A stretch of 64,000 nt of DNA. Source: Lysinibacillus agricola (GTDB taxonomy: Bacteria; Bacillota; Bacilli; Bacillales_A; Planococcaceae). The stretch is taken from contig NZ_CP067341.1 in NCBI RefSeq assembly GCF_016638705.1, positions 3,847,501-3,911,500 on the forward strand, read 5' to 3'. Under the pieces are notes generated by a model. The model had not been told where the DNA came from, made no database searches, and worked only from the letters and a program-made list of their open reading frames with translations. Position 1 is the stretch's first letter. The number at the start of each line of letters is the position of its first letter. Of this stretch, positions 1-10,069 are shown in pieces. The translations under genes and the position numbers were made by a program.

Positions 1-986
1 CTTTTTGCCGCATCAAAACCAGCATTATCACCGTCATAGCAAATCGTAATCTGCTCTACTAAGCGCTTTAGCTTTGTGATATGCTGATTCGTAAGCGAGG
101 TGCCCATTGTTGCTACAGCATTCGTTACGCCAACAGAGGTAGCTGCTAAAACATCCATAAACCCTTCCATCAATACTACTTGACGATTTTTTCTAATGGA
201 GGTTCGTGCTTTATCTAGGTTATATAGCACTTCACTCTTTTGAAAAATCGGTGTTTCTGGACTATTTAAATATTTTGCCTCTTCACCAGTCGATGCAAGA
301 ATTCGTCCTGAAAATGCTATAATTTTACCGTTCTCATCACGAATAGGAAACATAATACGCCCTCTAAAACGATCAAAATAGCGTTCTTCCCCTTCACGCT
401 TGATAACTAAACCACTTTCCGCGATTTCTTGTAAGTTATAACCTTTTCTTTCAAGCAATATCGTTAATGCATCAAAGCTAGGAAGAGACCATCCAATGCT
501 ATTAGATTCTATAAGTTCCCTTGTAAATCCTCTTTCTAGCAAATAATTTAAAGGTTCTTCACCATCTTCAGTATTTAACAGTAAATGATGAAAAAAATCT
601 GCAGCAAAAGCGTGTGCTTCTTTCATCCTTTCTTCCGCTTTAGATACCTTTTTCGCTACTTCAGGTAAACTTGGCCCAACATCTAAATGTATGCCAACAC
701 GTTCACCAAGTTTCACGACTGCGTCCGGAAAAGAAATACCTTCTATATCCATGACAAAAGTAATGGCATTACCGCCTGCACCACAACCAAAGCAATGAAA
801 AATTTGTTTGTCTGAAGACACAGAAAAAGATGGCGTTTGTTCTCCATGAAATGGACAGAGACCAAACCAATTTCGCCCACGCTTTGTAAGTTGCATGTAT
901 TCGCTTATGACATCAACAATTTCCGATTGTGTGCGAATCTGTTCAATCACTTCTTCTGGAATCTTTCCTGCCAAATTCATCACCAT
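1..986 (-). CDS. dnaG: DNA primase DnaG (partial, N-terminal part)
   Basis: This gene makes the RNA primers for DNA replication. About 328 N-terminal codons are present; the rest lies beyond the left edge. The N-terminal CHC2 zinc finger is visible (CPFHGEQTPSF, then CFGCGAGG), followed by the catalytic core. The last readable residues, ICYDGDNAGFDAAK, are the TOPRIM acidic motif (DGDxAG). Two in-frame ATGs compete for the start, at 986 and 980, giving MVMNLAGKIPEEV or MNLAGKIPEEV; neither has a strong ribosome binding site. It lies downstream of ppsR on the same strand, separated by a terminator, which fits the Bacillales ppsR-dnaG-sigA order. Confidence 0.95.
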   Translation of the reverse strand, partial: MVMNLAGKIPEEVIEQIRTQSEIVDVISEYMQLTKRGRNWFGLCPFHGEQTPSFSVSSDKQIFHCFGCGAGGNAITFVMDIEGISFPDAVVKLGERVGIHLDVGPSLPEVAKKVSKAEERMKEAHAFAADFFHHLLLNTEDGEEPLNYLLERGFTRELIESNSIGWSLPSFDALTILLERKGYNLQEIAESGLVIKREGEERYFDRFRGRIMFPIRDENGKIIAFSGRILASTGEEAKYLNSPETPIFQKSEVLYNLDKARTSIRKNRQVVLMEGFMDVLAATSVGVTNAVATMGTSLTNQHITKLKRLVEQITICYDGDNAGFDAAK

Positions 987-1144
987 CTTTAAATTACGTT
1001 CTAGAACACAATTCGCTATTCGTTTTAAAAATCCTTTATTTCTCGACAAAAAAATAGGATTTTTCTCTTTATAAATATTTTTACCACAATTTTATTATTA
1101 TAAAACAAAAATTAGTTTTTATCTATACTATTTTCAAAACCGAC

Positions 1145-1180
1145 TCAAAAAAACCGCCTCTTACAACCGAGGTGGTTTAT
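1145..1180 (-). terminator. Rho-independent terminator after ppsR
   Basis: Inverted repeat AACCGCCTC / GAGGTGGTT (one G-U pair) is followed on the minus strand by seven T. It sits between the ppsR stop and dnaG, so it should end the ccpN-ppsR transcript. dnaG then needs its own promoter in the AT-rich 1000-1140 stretch or read-through. Confidence 0.8.
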
Positions 1181-1193
1181 CGAAATTAGTTTC

Positions 1194-2006
1194 TTATTTA
1201 CAAGTCGAGATATGCTCAATAATGACATTTGCTGTTTCTTCAACAGCCTTGTTCGTCACATCAATAACCTTACAACCGATTGTACCGACAATTTTTTCAA
1301 AATGCTGAATCTCTTCTAATATACGATTATGCTGCGCATAGATAGCATCATCACTCAATCCAAGAGTCATTAATCTTTCTTTTCTAATTGAGTTTAATTT
1401 ATCAGGAGAAATAATTAAACCAAAACATTTTTTTGGATCAATTTTTAATAGTTCTTCAGGTGGCTCCACTTCTGGTACTAAAGGTACATTTGCCACCTTA
1501 TAGCGTTTATGTGCTAAATATTGTGATAACGGTGTTTTAGAGGTGCGTGAAACACCAACGAGCACAATATCAGCCTGTAATAGACCACGTGGATCTCTTC
1601 CATCATCATATTTTACTGCAAATTCAATAGCCTCAATTTTTTTAAAATAATCATCATCTAGTTGGTGAACGATTCCTGGTGCTTCTAATGGGATTTCTTC
1701 CATAAATGTTGCCATTGTCTTTAAAGCAGGTCCTAAAATATCGACAGCATGTATCTTTTCTTGCTCACACAGTTCGTGTAATAACGATCGCATCTCCTGT
1801 CGAACAAGCGTGTACACAATAAATGCCTGCTGTTTCGCTGCAAGGCAAACAATTTTTCGGATGAGTTCCTCTGATTGAATATGAGGAAAACGACGTATCA
1901 CCGTTTTTTCCAAACCAGGTCGAAACTGGCTAATAACTGCTTTAGCTACTTGATCACCAGTTTCACCGACTGAATCAGATACAACAAAAACGCGTAGTCT
2001 TTTCAT
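1194..2006 (-). CDS. ppsR: Pyruvate, phosphate dikinase regulatory protein (PPDK/PEP synthase regulator, DUF299)
   Basis: 270 aa, the normal size for this family. These cytosolic enzymes use ADP to phosphorylate, and phosphate to dephosphorylate, a catalytic-loop threonine of pyruvate phosphate dikinase or PEP synthase, switching it off and on. The family P-loop GVSRTSKTP is at residues 151-159, and the N-terminus [12 protein letters not shown] is typical. The start is an ATG with an AAGGAGAG ribosome binding site. It lies 17 bp after ccpN, so the two are probably one operon, as in B. subtilis yqzB-yqfL, linking two controls on pyruvate/PEP metabolism. Confidence 0.93.
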   Translation of the reverse strand: MKRLRVFVVSDSVGETGDQVAKAVISQFRPGLEKTVIRRFPHIQSEELIRKIVCLAAKQQAFIVYTLVRQEMRSLLHELCEQEKIHAVDILGPALKTMATFMEEIPLEAPGIVHQLDDDYFKKIEAIEFAVKYDDGRDPRGLLQADIVLVGVSRTSKTPLSQYLAHKRYKVANVPLVPEVEPPEELLKIDPKKCFGLIISPDKLNSIRKERLMTLGLSDDAIYAQHNRILEEIQHFEKIVGTIGCKVIDVTNKAVEETANVIIEHISTCK

Positions 2007-2023
2007 GCTGCTCTCCTTAAAAG

Positions 2024-2656
2024 TTAGGCATTTTGTACAAGTGATAAGAAAGCTCGTGTAATCGTTGTTTTTGTAAGACGACCAACGATTGTCAATCCAC
2101 CATCCTGTGGCTCTACTACTGGTAGCGAATCAACTTCTCGTTCAATTAGTTTATTCGCTGCGACAACTAAAGAATCTGATCTCTCACAGTACGAAATATT
2201 TGGCATACGTGTCATAATGATATGTACAGGAATTTTGTTTAAATCCTGCGTGCCTATACTTGTACGTAGCAAATCCTTGCGAGAAAGTACCCCTGTCAAA
2301 AACTCATTCTTATCCACGACAAAGAGTGTTCCAACATCCTCTGAAAACATGAAGCAAATTGCGTCATAAACAGTCATTGTTTCTGGTACAACAACAGGTC
2401 CTGAATGAAAATCTTTCACTTTTAAATTGTGAATACTATCCATTAGTGTAACGGATGCTTTTTTACCTGAATAGAAATAGCCAACACGAGGTCTAGCATC
2501 TAAAAAGCCCGCCATCGTGAGTATAGCTAAATCTGGTCTTAAAGTCGCTCTTGTCAGATTGAGACGTTCTGCAATATGTTCGCCTGTAATCGGGCCGTTT
2601 TCTTTCACAATTTGTAAAATGTCTTCCTGACGTTTATTGAGTTCGATTGGACTCAC
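2024..2656 (-). CDS. ccpN: CcpN-type transcriptional repressor (HTH plus CBS pair)
   Basis: 210 aa. A winged-helix DNA-binding domain occupies roughly residues 5-60 ([20 protein letters not shown]), and two CBS domains follow (about 77-135 and 145-205). In B. subtilis CcpN represses gluconeogenic genes (gapB, pckA) on glucose, with ATP/ADP sensed through the CBS pair. The N-terminus [20 protein letters not shown] matches that family closely. The start is GTG; an AGGCG stretch lies very close to it, so initiation may be weak. It is probably co-transcribed with ppsR. Confidence 0.9.
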   Translation of the reverse strand: MSPIELNKRQEDILQIVKENGPITGEHIAERLNLTRATLRPDLAILTMAGFLDARPRVGYFYSGKKASVTLMDSIHNLKVKDFHSGPVVVPETMTVYDAICFMFSEDVGTLFVVDKNEFLTGVLSRKDLLRTSIGTQDLNKIPVHIIMTRMPNISYCERSDSLVVAANKLIEREVDSLPVVEPQDGGLTIVGRLTKTTITRAFLSLVQNA

Positions 2657-2814
2657 CGCCTCAAATCTAATAGTGTTATACTTATGCTCAATTATTATAT
2701 ACTATTTTAATAATTATTGCGAAGAAAAGAACTACATGCTACAATATTGACACATACGCTTGCTCTAGATGTATTTTCGAGCGTTTTGCGTTATACAGGC
2801 GATGATGGGAAAAA

Positions 2815-3003
2815 AGTATCTGTTCCAATTTAAAGCGAGTAGAAGATGGTGAAAGTCTACATAGTAACAGAGAAAAGGCACTCCTTGAGCTAACTTTTTA
2901 AAAAGAGGTTTTAAACAACTCGTTTAAAACAATCAGGGTGGAACCGCGGGTTTTAGCACTCGTCCCTGGGCATTTATTGTGCCCGGAGACGGGTGCTATT
3001 TTT
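2815..3003 (+). promoter_or_regulatory. Glycine T-box riboswitch upstream of glyS
   Basis: The canonical T-box sequence AGGGTGGAACCGCG is at 2935-2948. It is followed by a long terminator hairpin (about 2955-2998: AGCACTCGTCCC... pairing with ...GACGGGTGCT) and a T run. A plausible specifier codon is GGC at 2877-2879, in a purine-rich loop (AAAAGGCA), which fits glycine. Uncharged tRNA-Gly pairing would favour the antiterminator and raise glyS expression. Stem I was not fully folded by hand. Confidence 0.9.
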
Positions 3004-3035
3004 AATTTAGTCCGTACTAAATTAAAAAATATCTC

Positions 3036-3078
3036 TGGCGAATTTATATACTATCGATAGTTTGTATAAATTCGTCAA
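3036..3078 (+). promoter_or_regulatory. Long imperfect palindrome between the T-box and glyS
   Basis: Arms TGGCGAATTTATA / TATAAATTCGTCA (one G-U pair) enclose the self-complementary 12-mer ACTATCGATAGT, with a 1-nt versus 3-nt bulge. A second short palindrome, AATTTAGT-CCGT-ACTAAATT, lies at 3004-3023. Both lie after the T-box terminator and about 20 bp before the glyS ribosome binding site. They could be a protein operator or an RNA stem in the glyS leader; no function is assigned. Confidence 0.6.
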
Positions 3079-3112
3079 AACTCTTTATATAAACTAGAAG
3101 GAGGCTATTTTT

Positions 3113-4498
3113 ATGGCTAACAAATCAATGGAAACAATCGTATCATTAGCGAAGCATCGCGGCTTTGTCTTTCCAGGTTCTGAAATCTATGGAGGCTTAG
3201 CAAACACTTGGGATTACGGTCCACTAGGTGTTGAATTAAAAAACAATATTAAAAAAGCATGGTGGCAAAAATTTGTCCAAGAATCAGAGCACAATGTTGG
3301 GATAGATGCTGCAATTTTAATGAATCCAAAAGCTTGGGTGGCTTCTGGTCACGTTGGCAACTTTAATGATCCAATGATTGATTGTAAGGCATGTAAAGCG
3401 CGCCATCGTGCTGACAAAATCATCGAAGACGCTGCGCTAGCTAAAGGCGATGAAATTATTGTTGATGGTATGACATTTGACCAAATGAAAGAAACGATGG
3501 TTAAGTATGACGTAGTATGTCCGGATTGTGGCAAAGCTGATTTTACAGATATTCGCCAATTCAATTTAATGTTTAAAACATTCCAAGGTGTAACAGAATC
3601 TTCTACTAACGAAATTTATTTACGCCCAGAAACAGCACAAGGTATTTTCGTGAACTTTAAAAACGTACAACGTTCTATGCGTAAACGTACACCATTCGGT
3701 ATTGCACAAATTGGTAAATCATTCCGTAACGAAATTACTCCAGGTAACTTCACTTTCCGTACACGTGAATTTGAACAAATGGAACTTGAATTTTTCTGTA
3801 AGCCAGGCGAGGACCTTGAATGGCACGCATACTGGAAAGAATTTTGTAAAAATTGGTTATTAAACTTAGGCATGAACGAAGAGTCTATGCGTCTTCGCGA
3901 TCATGAAGATGACGAATTGTCTCACTACTCAAATGCTACAACTGATATCGAATTTAAATTCCCATTCGGTTGGGGCGAGCTTTGGGGCGTAGCGGATCGC
4001 ACAGATTACGATTTAAAACAACATATGGAGCATTCTGGTGAAGATTTCACTTACATCGATCCAGTAACAAACGAACGTTATGTTCCATATTGTATCGAGC
4101 CTTCTTTAGGTGCAGACCGTGTAACATTAGCATTCCTATGCGATGCTTATGACGAGGAAGAGCTTGAAGGCGATGATAAGCGTACAGTTTTACGCTTCCA
4201 CCCTGCTCTAGCGCCATTTAAAGCTGCAGTCCTACCACTTTCTAAAAAGCTTTCAGATGAGGCTACTAATGTTTGGGCAGAGCTTCGCAAAGCATTCCCT
4301 GTTGACTTTGACGAGTCACAATCAATCGGTAAACGTTACCGTCGCCAAGATGAAATTGGTACACCATTCTGTATCACATACGACTTTGACTCACAAGAGG
4401 ATGGTCAAGTAACGGTACGTCATCGCGATTCAATGTCTCAAGTTCGTATGCCAATTGCAGATGTTAAAGCATACATTGAAAAACACCTTCAATTCTAA
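3113..4498 (+). CDS. glyS: Glycyl-tRNA synthetase, single-chain (alpha2) class II type
   Basis: 461 aa, full length for the bacterial alpha2 enzyme. It attaches glycine to tRNA-Gly in the cytosol. Class II motifs are visible: motif 2 region [20 protein letters not shown], the substrate loop RPETAQGIF, and motif 3 EPSLGADR; an anticodon-binding domain ends the protein. Zinc-ligand-like CKAC and CPDC pairs lie in the insertion near residues 90-140. A strong AGAAGGAGG ribosome binding site precedes the ATG. It is controlled by the upstream T-box and ends at a terminator shared with the convergent HD-GYP locus. Confidence 0.97.
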   Translation: MANKSMETIVSLAKHRGFVFPGSEIYGGLANTWDYGPLGVELKNNIKKAWWQKFVQESEHNVGIDAAILMNPKAWVASGHVGNFNDPMIDCKACKARHRADKIIEDAALAKGDEIIVDGMTFDQMKETMVKYDVVCPDCGKADFTDIRQFNLMFKTFQGVTESSTNEIYLRPETAQGIFVNFKNVQRSMRKRTPFGIAQIGKSFRNEITPGNFTFRTREFEQMELEFFCKPGEDLEWHAYWKEFCKNWLLNLGMNEESMRLRDHEDDELSHYSNATTDIEFKFPFGWGELWGVADRTDYDLKQHMEHSGEDFTYIDPVTNERYVPYCIEPSLGADRVTLAFLCDAYDEEELEGDDKRTVLRFHPALAPFKAAVLPLSKKLSDEATNVWAELRKAFPVDFDESQSIGKRYRRQDEIGTPFCITYDFDSQEDGQVTVRHRDSMSQVRMPIADVKAYIEKHLQF

Positions 4499-4513
4499 AT
4501 TATGAAGTATATA

Positions 4514-4546
4514 AAGAGGGAGTCGCCTTATAAGCGACTCCCTCTT
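4514..4546. terminator. Bidirectional terminator between glyS and the HD-GYP locus
   Basis: Near-perfect inverted repeat AAGAGGGAGTCGC / GCGACTCCCTCTT lies between two convergent genes. It is immediately beside the TAG stop of the minus-strand gene. Confidence 0.85.
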
Positions 4547-4547
4547 G

Positions 4548-6281
4548 CTATGCCTTTAATGACGAAAACAAGCGCTCCTGCATCTTCTCCTCAAATGAAA
4601 ACCTTTTCATACTCATACCGACTAAACTTATGAGTAATTCTTCAATATCTACAAGCGAATAAAAAAGGAATGTTCCTTCACGCATTGGGCGAACTCGTTT
4701 CCCAACTGGTAACTCATCCTCAATAAAGTAAGCGACATTTACGTCGCAATGCTCCATTAATTGTGTAATCCGCTGGTCATCATCTGGATTAATAAAGAAC
4801 GGCACAATTTTGTCAATATACAAAATGCTTTGTACAAGCTTAATGAAGAAATTTTCACGAAGTGAGGTTTCTACAACTAATATAGTCGTTTGCTCATGCT
4901 GATAATCCATATATAATACATTTAGTTGCTCTTCTAATAATTTCTTAAGAATATTAATAGAATTTCTATATTTCGTCATATCCGTTTGAATTTCTTTCGT
5001 TAATAAACGTAGAATTCGAAAGGCAGGTAAGAATATTTTTAAAACAATCTCTTTTGGGTGTAAATGGTCTATTAATTTATTAAAATAGATTCTTAATTTA
5101 TTTTCGTCACAGCGAATTAACTGTTCTATAAATAAGTTAAAAATTTCTTCAAAGCTGTTTGTTCGATAATCTATCATTTTCACAATTTTCACACTATAAT
5201 TCAAAGGTAAAATCATAGACTTTTGTTCATCTAACAGTTTAACTTTAGGTAGCGTTGGGAATAGATCATAAACAAGCTCTACTTGAGCACTTCGATTATC
5301 AGATAACTGAACAACCGAGTTGACAGGATAAATCCCTAAGCATTCCACAAATTTGTGCATAAATTTCTCGTTATATAAATGTCGATCACGATATATAACA
5401 GCTAATGCATCTGTTGCAGCATATCCCGAATGGTACACACGTTTTGATGTCATTGCTGAATAAACATCAATTATTTGCAGTAATTGAACTCCCTCACTCA
5501 TATCATCCGCACAGAGTTGATTCGGATAACCTTGACCGGCAAAGCGCTCATGATGATCTCGTGCAAAATAGGCAATCTCTTCCTCCCCATTTTCTATGAG
5601 TAGCTCATAACCTTTAGTCGTATGTGTTTTGATAATATCAAACTCATCTTCTGATAATTTTCGTTTTAGATTTAAAATTTTTTGTGGAATACATACCTTC
5701 CCAATATCATGGAACAAATAGCCCCTTGCTAGCGTTTCGATATCCGTTAAACCTAAATAACGTGCAAAAATCGTACCTAATACGAAAACATCAAATGAAT
5801 GAACAAAGGAATACTCATCCCATTCTTTTAATCGCATTAATAAATCATAGCGATGTTTCTTCTCTAAAATTTTTTCAAAAACACCTCGAACATAAGCAGT
5901 ATCCTGGATGCTTTTTTAAATTTGACCATAGCGCAATTCATGCACAACATTCTCTAATGTAGTCATAAAAAGTTTACTTACTGATTCTTTATACTCATCT
6001 ATTACCTCATTCTTTTTGTCTATAAGTGGTGCAAATACACCCTCGTAATCCATTGTACGCTGAGCACTTAAATCATGAACAATTCGGACTGAATCAGATG
6101 GTAAATAAATAGATAATTCGTCTACTTTTCTAAGTTTAAGTAAGGCAATAATTCGCTCCGTTAAAACTAGATCTTTTTTAGCTAATAAACGATATTCAGA
6201 AAAAATATCTTCTGCTAAAATATCATTTGCTTTAACTTCTTCAATACTTAAAGTCACTTTTCTTAGCATATTTTCTGCCAC
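4548..6281 (-). pseudogene. HD-GYP phosphodiesterase-like gene broken by one in-frame stop
   Basis: Reading from 6281 downward gives a 121-codon piece ending ELRYGQI, then TAA (5916-5918). The same frame then stays open through KSIQDTAYVRGVFEKILE into a further 429 codons from the ATG at 5837. The gene is therefore about 577 codons with a single nonsense codon and no frameshift. The second part has an HD domain (YLFHDIGK) and the HD-GYP signature (DHHERFAGQGYP), as in cyclic-di-GMP phosphodiesterases; its C-terminal 250 residues were not recognised. The GTG start at 6281 has no close ribosome binding site, while a strong GAAGGAGGGGG serves an out-of-frame ATG at 6300. No ribosome binding site precedes the ATG at 5837. 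It is likely a recent pseudogene, unless the stop is a sequencing error or is suppressed. Confidence 0.8.
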
Positions 6282-6300
6282 ATACGCAATGTTCGAGCAT

Positions 6301-6848
6301 TATGTGACCCCCTCCTTCTTCCATAAGACTGCGTTGTTGTTCTAAAAAAATCTTTTGCTGATAGAGGCATTTTTTACATTTTATATGCATGTCAGATCTA
6401 TATGAATTAGTCTAGTTTTCAATAGGTTTCAAACGTATAAGTAATACAAGAATAGTTTATCTATATCCTTTACAATATCATAGATTAAAATGCCTTTTCA
6501 ACTAGTATATGGGACTCGAATGATTAGTTACTACTATGTTTATATTGAAAACATCCCAATTATTAATTATTTATACCTAATACCACCATTTAATAACAGA
6601 TATTAATTTTAAATAACAAAGATATAAAGACCTATATATCCGAATATAAAAGTGTATATTTATAAAATTTTAGAAAATTTCTCTCAAAAATAATATTTCT
6701 GTAAAAAACTAAATTATTATAAATCATTAATCAATTTGTCCTAATACGATCAGCAAGAAATTAATACTACCATTAATATTTTGACAAAATAACTACTCGA
6801 TTTTCACTAAGAATCATTGAAAAAATAGCGATTATTTAGCTCATCCTT
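6301..6848. other. AT-rich intergenic region, no gene seen
   Basis: About 550 bp of very AT-rich sequence lies between the HD-GYP gene start and the repeat at 6849. It should hold the HD-GYP promoter. No convincing ORF, RNA or repeat was found. Confidence 0.6.
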
Positions 6849-6912
6849 ATGTGGGGATTGATTTCCGTTCCGATTTTGGGCGTCCAAGAGCCGCTTGGGA
6901 CAATAGGTTTTT
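6849..6912 (+). repeat. Degenerate intergenic repeat, copy 1 (GTGGGG-TTGATTTCCGTTCCG type)
   Basis: GTGGGGATTGATTTCCGTTCCG, then GGGCG, then AAGAGCCGCTTGGG, resembles the copy at 9876-9945. This type of GC-rich island is a common dispersed repeat in Bacillaceae genomes. An apparent 100-codon ORF starting here (6851-7153) reads through the repeat and is not supported as a gene. Confidence 0.6.
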
Positions 6913-7179
6913 AGTCACGAAAGCGTTATTACTGGACGTGATGCTTTTAGCCTTCGCTGCTCTACTGGCTCGCTCCGTTTATGCTAGTCAATTGATTCAG
7001 GACTATATCTTCGCTTCTTATGGCGGCATTAAGCCTGCAGAGGGTATTTTCATATGGGATGAAGAAGATTACATGATGGAGTCCAGAATTTATGGATTTC
7101 TTTTACTGAGTACATGTGAAGAACATAAATGGAAAGCTGCAAACAACACTTAAAGAAGTGAATGAAGAGGATTATGTAG

Positions 7180-7596
7180 AAAACTTACCGCTCAACTTAT
7201 AGCCTTATCGATAATTCAGCAACACTTTCTATAATAATGGGCAATATATGGCTAACATTCACCAATGATACACAGCAACAAATGGTGGCTGCTGATGTCG
7301 ACACGTATGATTTCGTGCGTAGTATTGAATTGTACCGAATTACAGATGAGTTAATGTTTTCGAGTGATGATCTATCGTTTGAGCCAGCAGCTGTAAAAGC
7401 TTCAATGAAAGAAAACAAAGTAAATGTTACATCACTAGCAGAAGGTCCCGCTATTTTACATATTACAGGTAAAAATGGTGAAACAGCATACCTATATATA
7501 AACTTTCTAAAAATCACTGATAAATGGACTACTTATTACGAATCCATGGATGATCAAGAAGAACTTTATCTAAAAATGCCAGAAGATCAATGTTAA
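7180..7596 (+). CDS. Hypothetical protein, possibly the 3' part of a decayed gene
   Basis: A 119-codon ORF starts at ATG 7237, but the frame is open from 7180 and the segment before the ATG (STYSLIDNSATLSI) also looks like protein. Just upstream, in another frame, KNINGKLQTTLKEVNEEDY (about 7120-7178) looks coding too. The whole may be an older gene with a frameshift near 7180. The product is soluble with no recognised domain. No ribosome binding site precedes the ATG. The stop TAA overlaps the recO stop, and the last codons form one arm of a shared terminator. Confidence 0.4.
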   Translation, partial: KTYRSTYSLIDNSATLSIIMGNIWLTFTNDTQQQMVAADVDTYDFVRSIELYRITDELMFSSDDLSFEPAAVKASMKENKVNVTSLAEGPAILHITGKNGETAYLYINFLKITDKWTTYYESMDDQEELYLKMPEDQC

Positions 7597-7614
7597 TGAT
7601 CTTCTGGCATTTTT
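7572..7614. terminator. Bidirectional terminator embedded in the ends of two convergent ORFs
   Basis: Perfect 18-bp arms AAAAATGCCAGAAGATCA / TGATCTTCTGGCATTTTT flank seven bases. The arms encode the C-terminal KMPED of both recO and the convergent ORF. T runs are present on both sides. Confidence 0.9.
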
Positions 7615-8387
7615 TTCTGATCAGCACTTGTTCTTAACTGTAATTCAGGCGTTCTCTCAAGCTGCTCGATAAATTTTTTTGTTTTAAAACGAATTCCTGT
7701 TTGTTCTTCGTAAATTGTTGTTATTATTTTTTTTATAAAATACTTTGTTTCTTTTTTCAATTCTAATTTCCCAATCTGGTCAATCGGCACAGTATAGAAC
7801 ATGCGAATAAGCTTAAGCTGGGTTGGTGTTAATCGAATGATATAAGGATCATGATGATAACAGCGATGACATAAAAAGCCTCCCTGCGTAAAAGAATATG
7901 CAAATTCACCATCTACTGAACCACAAGCAGCACAGGCATGTAATACAGGCTGCACACCTGTATAGGGTAGCATTTTCCATTCTACGAACAATGTAATGGC
8001 CTCTGGGTCATAACCTTCCTCAATTGCTTGTAATGCTTGTAGAAGTACATCAAATGCAAATGGTTCAGCTTTCCCTTCTTCTACTACACGCTCGACAAGT
8101 TCCATTATATAACTTGCATATGCCGTTGCCATTATATCCTCACGAATATGGCGCATGGAATTGAGATGCTCACCTTGTTGCAATGTCCCCATACCAGTAT
8201 GTTGCTGTACCATAAACACGCCATAGGTAAATGGCTGTGTCACAGATGCTAATCTACTTGAAGGCTTCTTCGCACCTCGAGCCATCGTTGCAACCTTTCC
8301 TGCTTCTCTTGTTAGTAATGTTACAATTTTATTTGATTCTCCATAGGCCCGTACCTTTAGAACAATCCCTTCCCATTTATGAAGCAT
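7593..8387 (-). CDS. recO: DNA repair protein RecO
   Basis: 264 aa. RecO binds ssDNA and helps load RecA with RecR in recombinational repair. It has an N-terminal OB fold (MLHKWEGIVLKVRAYGESN) and a four-cysteine zinc site (CAACGS then CHRC, about residues 150-178). The ATG is preceded by an AGGAGGAG ribosome binding site. It lies downstream of era, the standard Bacillales order; the small yqzL gene seen there in B. subtilis was not found between them. The C-terminal KKMPEDH overlaps the shared terminator. Confidence 0.95.
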   Translation of the reverse strand: MLHKWEGIVLKVRAYGESNKIVTLLTREAGKVATMARGAKKPSSRLASVTQPFTYGVFMVQQHTGMGTLQQGEHLNSMRHIREDIMATAYASYIMELVERVVEEGKAEPFAFDVLLQALQAIEEGYDPEAITLFVEWKMLPYTGVQPVLHACAACGSVDGEFAYSFTQGGFLCHRCYHHDPYIIRLTPTQLKLIRMFYTVPIDQIGKLELKKETKYFIKKIITTIYEEQTGIRFKTKKFIEQLERTPELQLRTSADQKKMPEDH

Positions 8388-8424
8388 CGATTCTCCTCCT
8401 TTCTACAAGCCTCGCATGAAAATA

Positions 8425-8452
8425 GAGCTCTCCAAAGACTTTTGGACAGCTC
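8425..8452 (-). terminator. Weak hairpin between era and recO
   Basis: Arms GAGCTCTCCAAA / TTTGGACAGCTC (one mismatch) with only a short T stretch beyond. It may attenuate rather than end transcription from era into recO. Confidence 0.4.
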
Positions 8453-8518
8453 CATTTCAAACTACAGACATAAATGGTTATGATGTAAAGTTGTTTCGTA
8501 ACTTAACAGCATGACCTA

Positions 8519-9436
8519 TTAATATTCATCATCACGGAAACCGAAGTCACGTAAATGTGTTGATTTATTTCGCCAATCCTTTTGCACCTTTACCCAAAGC
8601 TCTAAATACACTTTTGAACCAAGAAGCATTTCAATATCTTTTCTTGCACGTATCCCTACTTCTTTTAATAGCGCACCACGTTTACCAATGACAATCCCTT
8701 TTTGAGAATCCCTTTCCACGATAATCGTTGCTGCTACACGAATTTTATCTTCATTTTCTTCATCACGGCGAATTTTATCAATAACAACAGCAATGGAATG
8801 AGGTATTTCTTCACGCGTTAAATGTAACACTTTTTCACGAATTAACTCTGAAATAATAAAACGCTCAGGATGATCTGTTACTTGATCTGCTGGGTAATAT
8901 TGTGGACCCTCTGGTAAATATTTACCTAATGTTGCTAATAAATTTTCTACATTATTCCCTTGTAATGCTGAAATCGGTACTATTTCTGCAAAGTCATAAC
9001 GCTCTTTGTAGCTTTCAATAATTCCTATCAATTCATCAGGGTGAATTTGATCTATTTTATTAATCACTAGGAAGACAGGCGTTGGATTACCCGCCAGCAT
9101 TTCAAGGATGAATTCGTCACCCTTCCCAAGTTTCTGTTCTGCATTCACCATGAACATAATAACATCCACTTCACGCAATGTATTTTTAGAAACCTTTAGC
9201 ATAAAAATCCCTAGCTTATGTTTCGGTTTGTGGATTCCTGGTGTATCGATAAAAATCATTTGGCTATCATTTGATGTTAGTACACCTTGTACTTTATTTC
9301 GTGTTGTTTGTGGTTTATCACTCATAATCGCGATTTTTTGACCAATAACACGGTTTAAAAATGTTGATTTCCCTACATTTGGTCGACCGATTATGGAGAT
9401 AAAACCTGACTTGTAGCCATTGTTAGTTTCCAGCAT
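8519..9436 (-). CDS. era: GTPase Era
   Basis: 305 aa. Era binds the 3' end of 16S rRNA during 30S assembly and is essential in most bacteria. G1 GRPNVGKS is at about residues 17-24, G3 DTPG and G4 NKID follow, and the C-terminal KH domain carries [19 protein letters not shown]. The ATG start overlaps the end of cdd by 14 bp, so translation is probably coupled. Confidence 0.97.
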   Translation of the reverse strand: MLETNNGYKSGFISIIGRPNVGKSTFLNRVIGQKIAIMSDKPQTTRNKVQGVLTSNDSQMIFIDTPGIHKPKHKLGIFMLKVSKNTLREVDVIMFMVNAEQKLGKGDEFILEMLAGNPTPVFLVINKIDQIHPDELIGIIESYKERYDFAEIVPISALQGNNVENLLATLGKYLPEGPQYYPADQVTDHPERFIISELIREKVLHLTREEIPHSIAVVIDKIRRDEENEDKIRVAATIIVERDSQKGIVIGKRGALLKEVGIRARKDIEMLLGSKVYLELWVKVQKDWRNKSTHLRDFGFRDDEY

Positions 9437-9836
9437 TCTCTAAATCCTCCGTTGTAAATGCAAACGGTAGTAATTCGCCTACAGACGTTACCGTGACATC
9501 ACCTTTTAAATTTGTTAAATAAACAGGCATAGATGGCTCACAAAATTCCATCATCACTTGACGACAAGCCCCGCATGGCGCACAAGGTCCATCCGTATCA
9601 GCTACAATAGCAATCGCCTCAAAGTCATAAATACCTTCCGACACAGCTTTGAAAAATGCTGTACGCTCAGCACAATTGGTCATACTATAGCCAGCATTTT
9701 CAATGTTACAGCCATGAACAACCTCTCCATTTTTCGTTAAAAGTGCAGCGCCAACTTTAAATTTTGAATAAGGTACATACGCCTTTTCACGCGCTTTTTT
9801 TGATTCCGCTAGTAATGCTTGCATATCAATTGTCAT
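9423..9836 (-). CDS. cdd: Cytidine deaminase
   Basis: 137 aa, the small homotetrameric type. It converts cytidine and deoxycytidine to uridine forms in pyrimidine salvage. Zinc and catalytic residues are visible in [19 protein letters not shown] (the catalytic Glu is in CAER) and [10 protein letters not shown]. The start is the ATG at 9836, seven bases after AAAGGAG; a longer reading from TTG 9839 is less likely. It overlaps era. Confidence 0.96.
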   Translation of the reverse strand: MTIDMQALLAESKKAREKAYVPYSKFKVGAALLTKNGEVVHGCNIENAGYSMTNCAERTAFFKAVSEGIYDFEAIAIVADTDGPCAPCGACRQVMMEFCEPSMPVYLTNLKGDVTVTSVGELLPFAFTTEDLENAGN

Positions 9837-9875
9837 CAATGTTCTCCTTTACATCATAAATAGCTCATCGTTATA

Positions 9876-9945
9876 ACGTGGGGTTGATTTCTGTTCCGGC
9901 TTGTCGCTTTTCTGTGGGCGCCCGATGAGCCGCAAGGAGTCATCC
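9876..9945 (+). repeat. Degenerate intergenic repeat, copy 2
   Basis: CGTGGGGTTGATTTCTGTTCCGG, then GTGGGCGCCCGATGAGCCGC, lies between cdd and dgkA. It is related to the copy at 6849. It separates era-cdd from the dgkA cistron, which are adjacent in relatives. Nothing else was seen in 9840-10069. Confidence 0.6.
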
Positions 9946-10069
9946 AGCCACCACTACAATCAACCTATCACACGGCTTAACAAATATCCTTCGCTAATCT
10001 TTGGTGATGAGTCTAATAAATCATAATTCTCCAACACAACTGCTACTACTTCATAACCGATTAGTAATA

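Noticed and set aside
6851..7153. 100-codon plus-strand ORF
   Set aside because: It runs through a known-type intergenic repeat, has no ribosome binding site and an implausible composition; a different frame looks more coding near its end.
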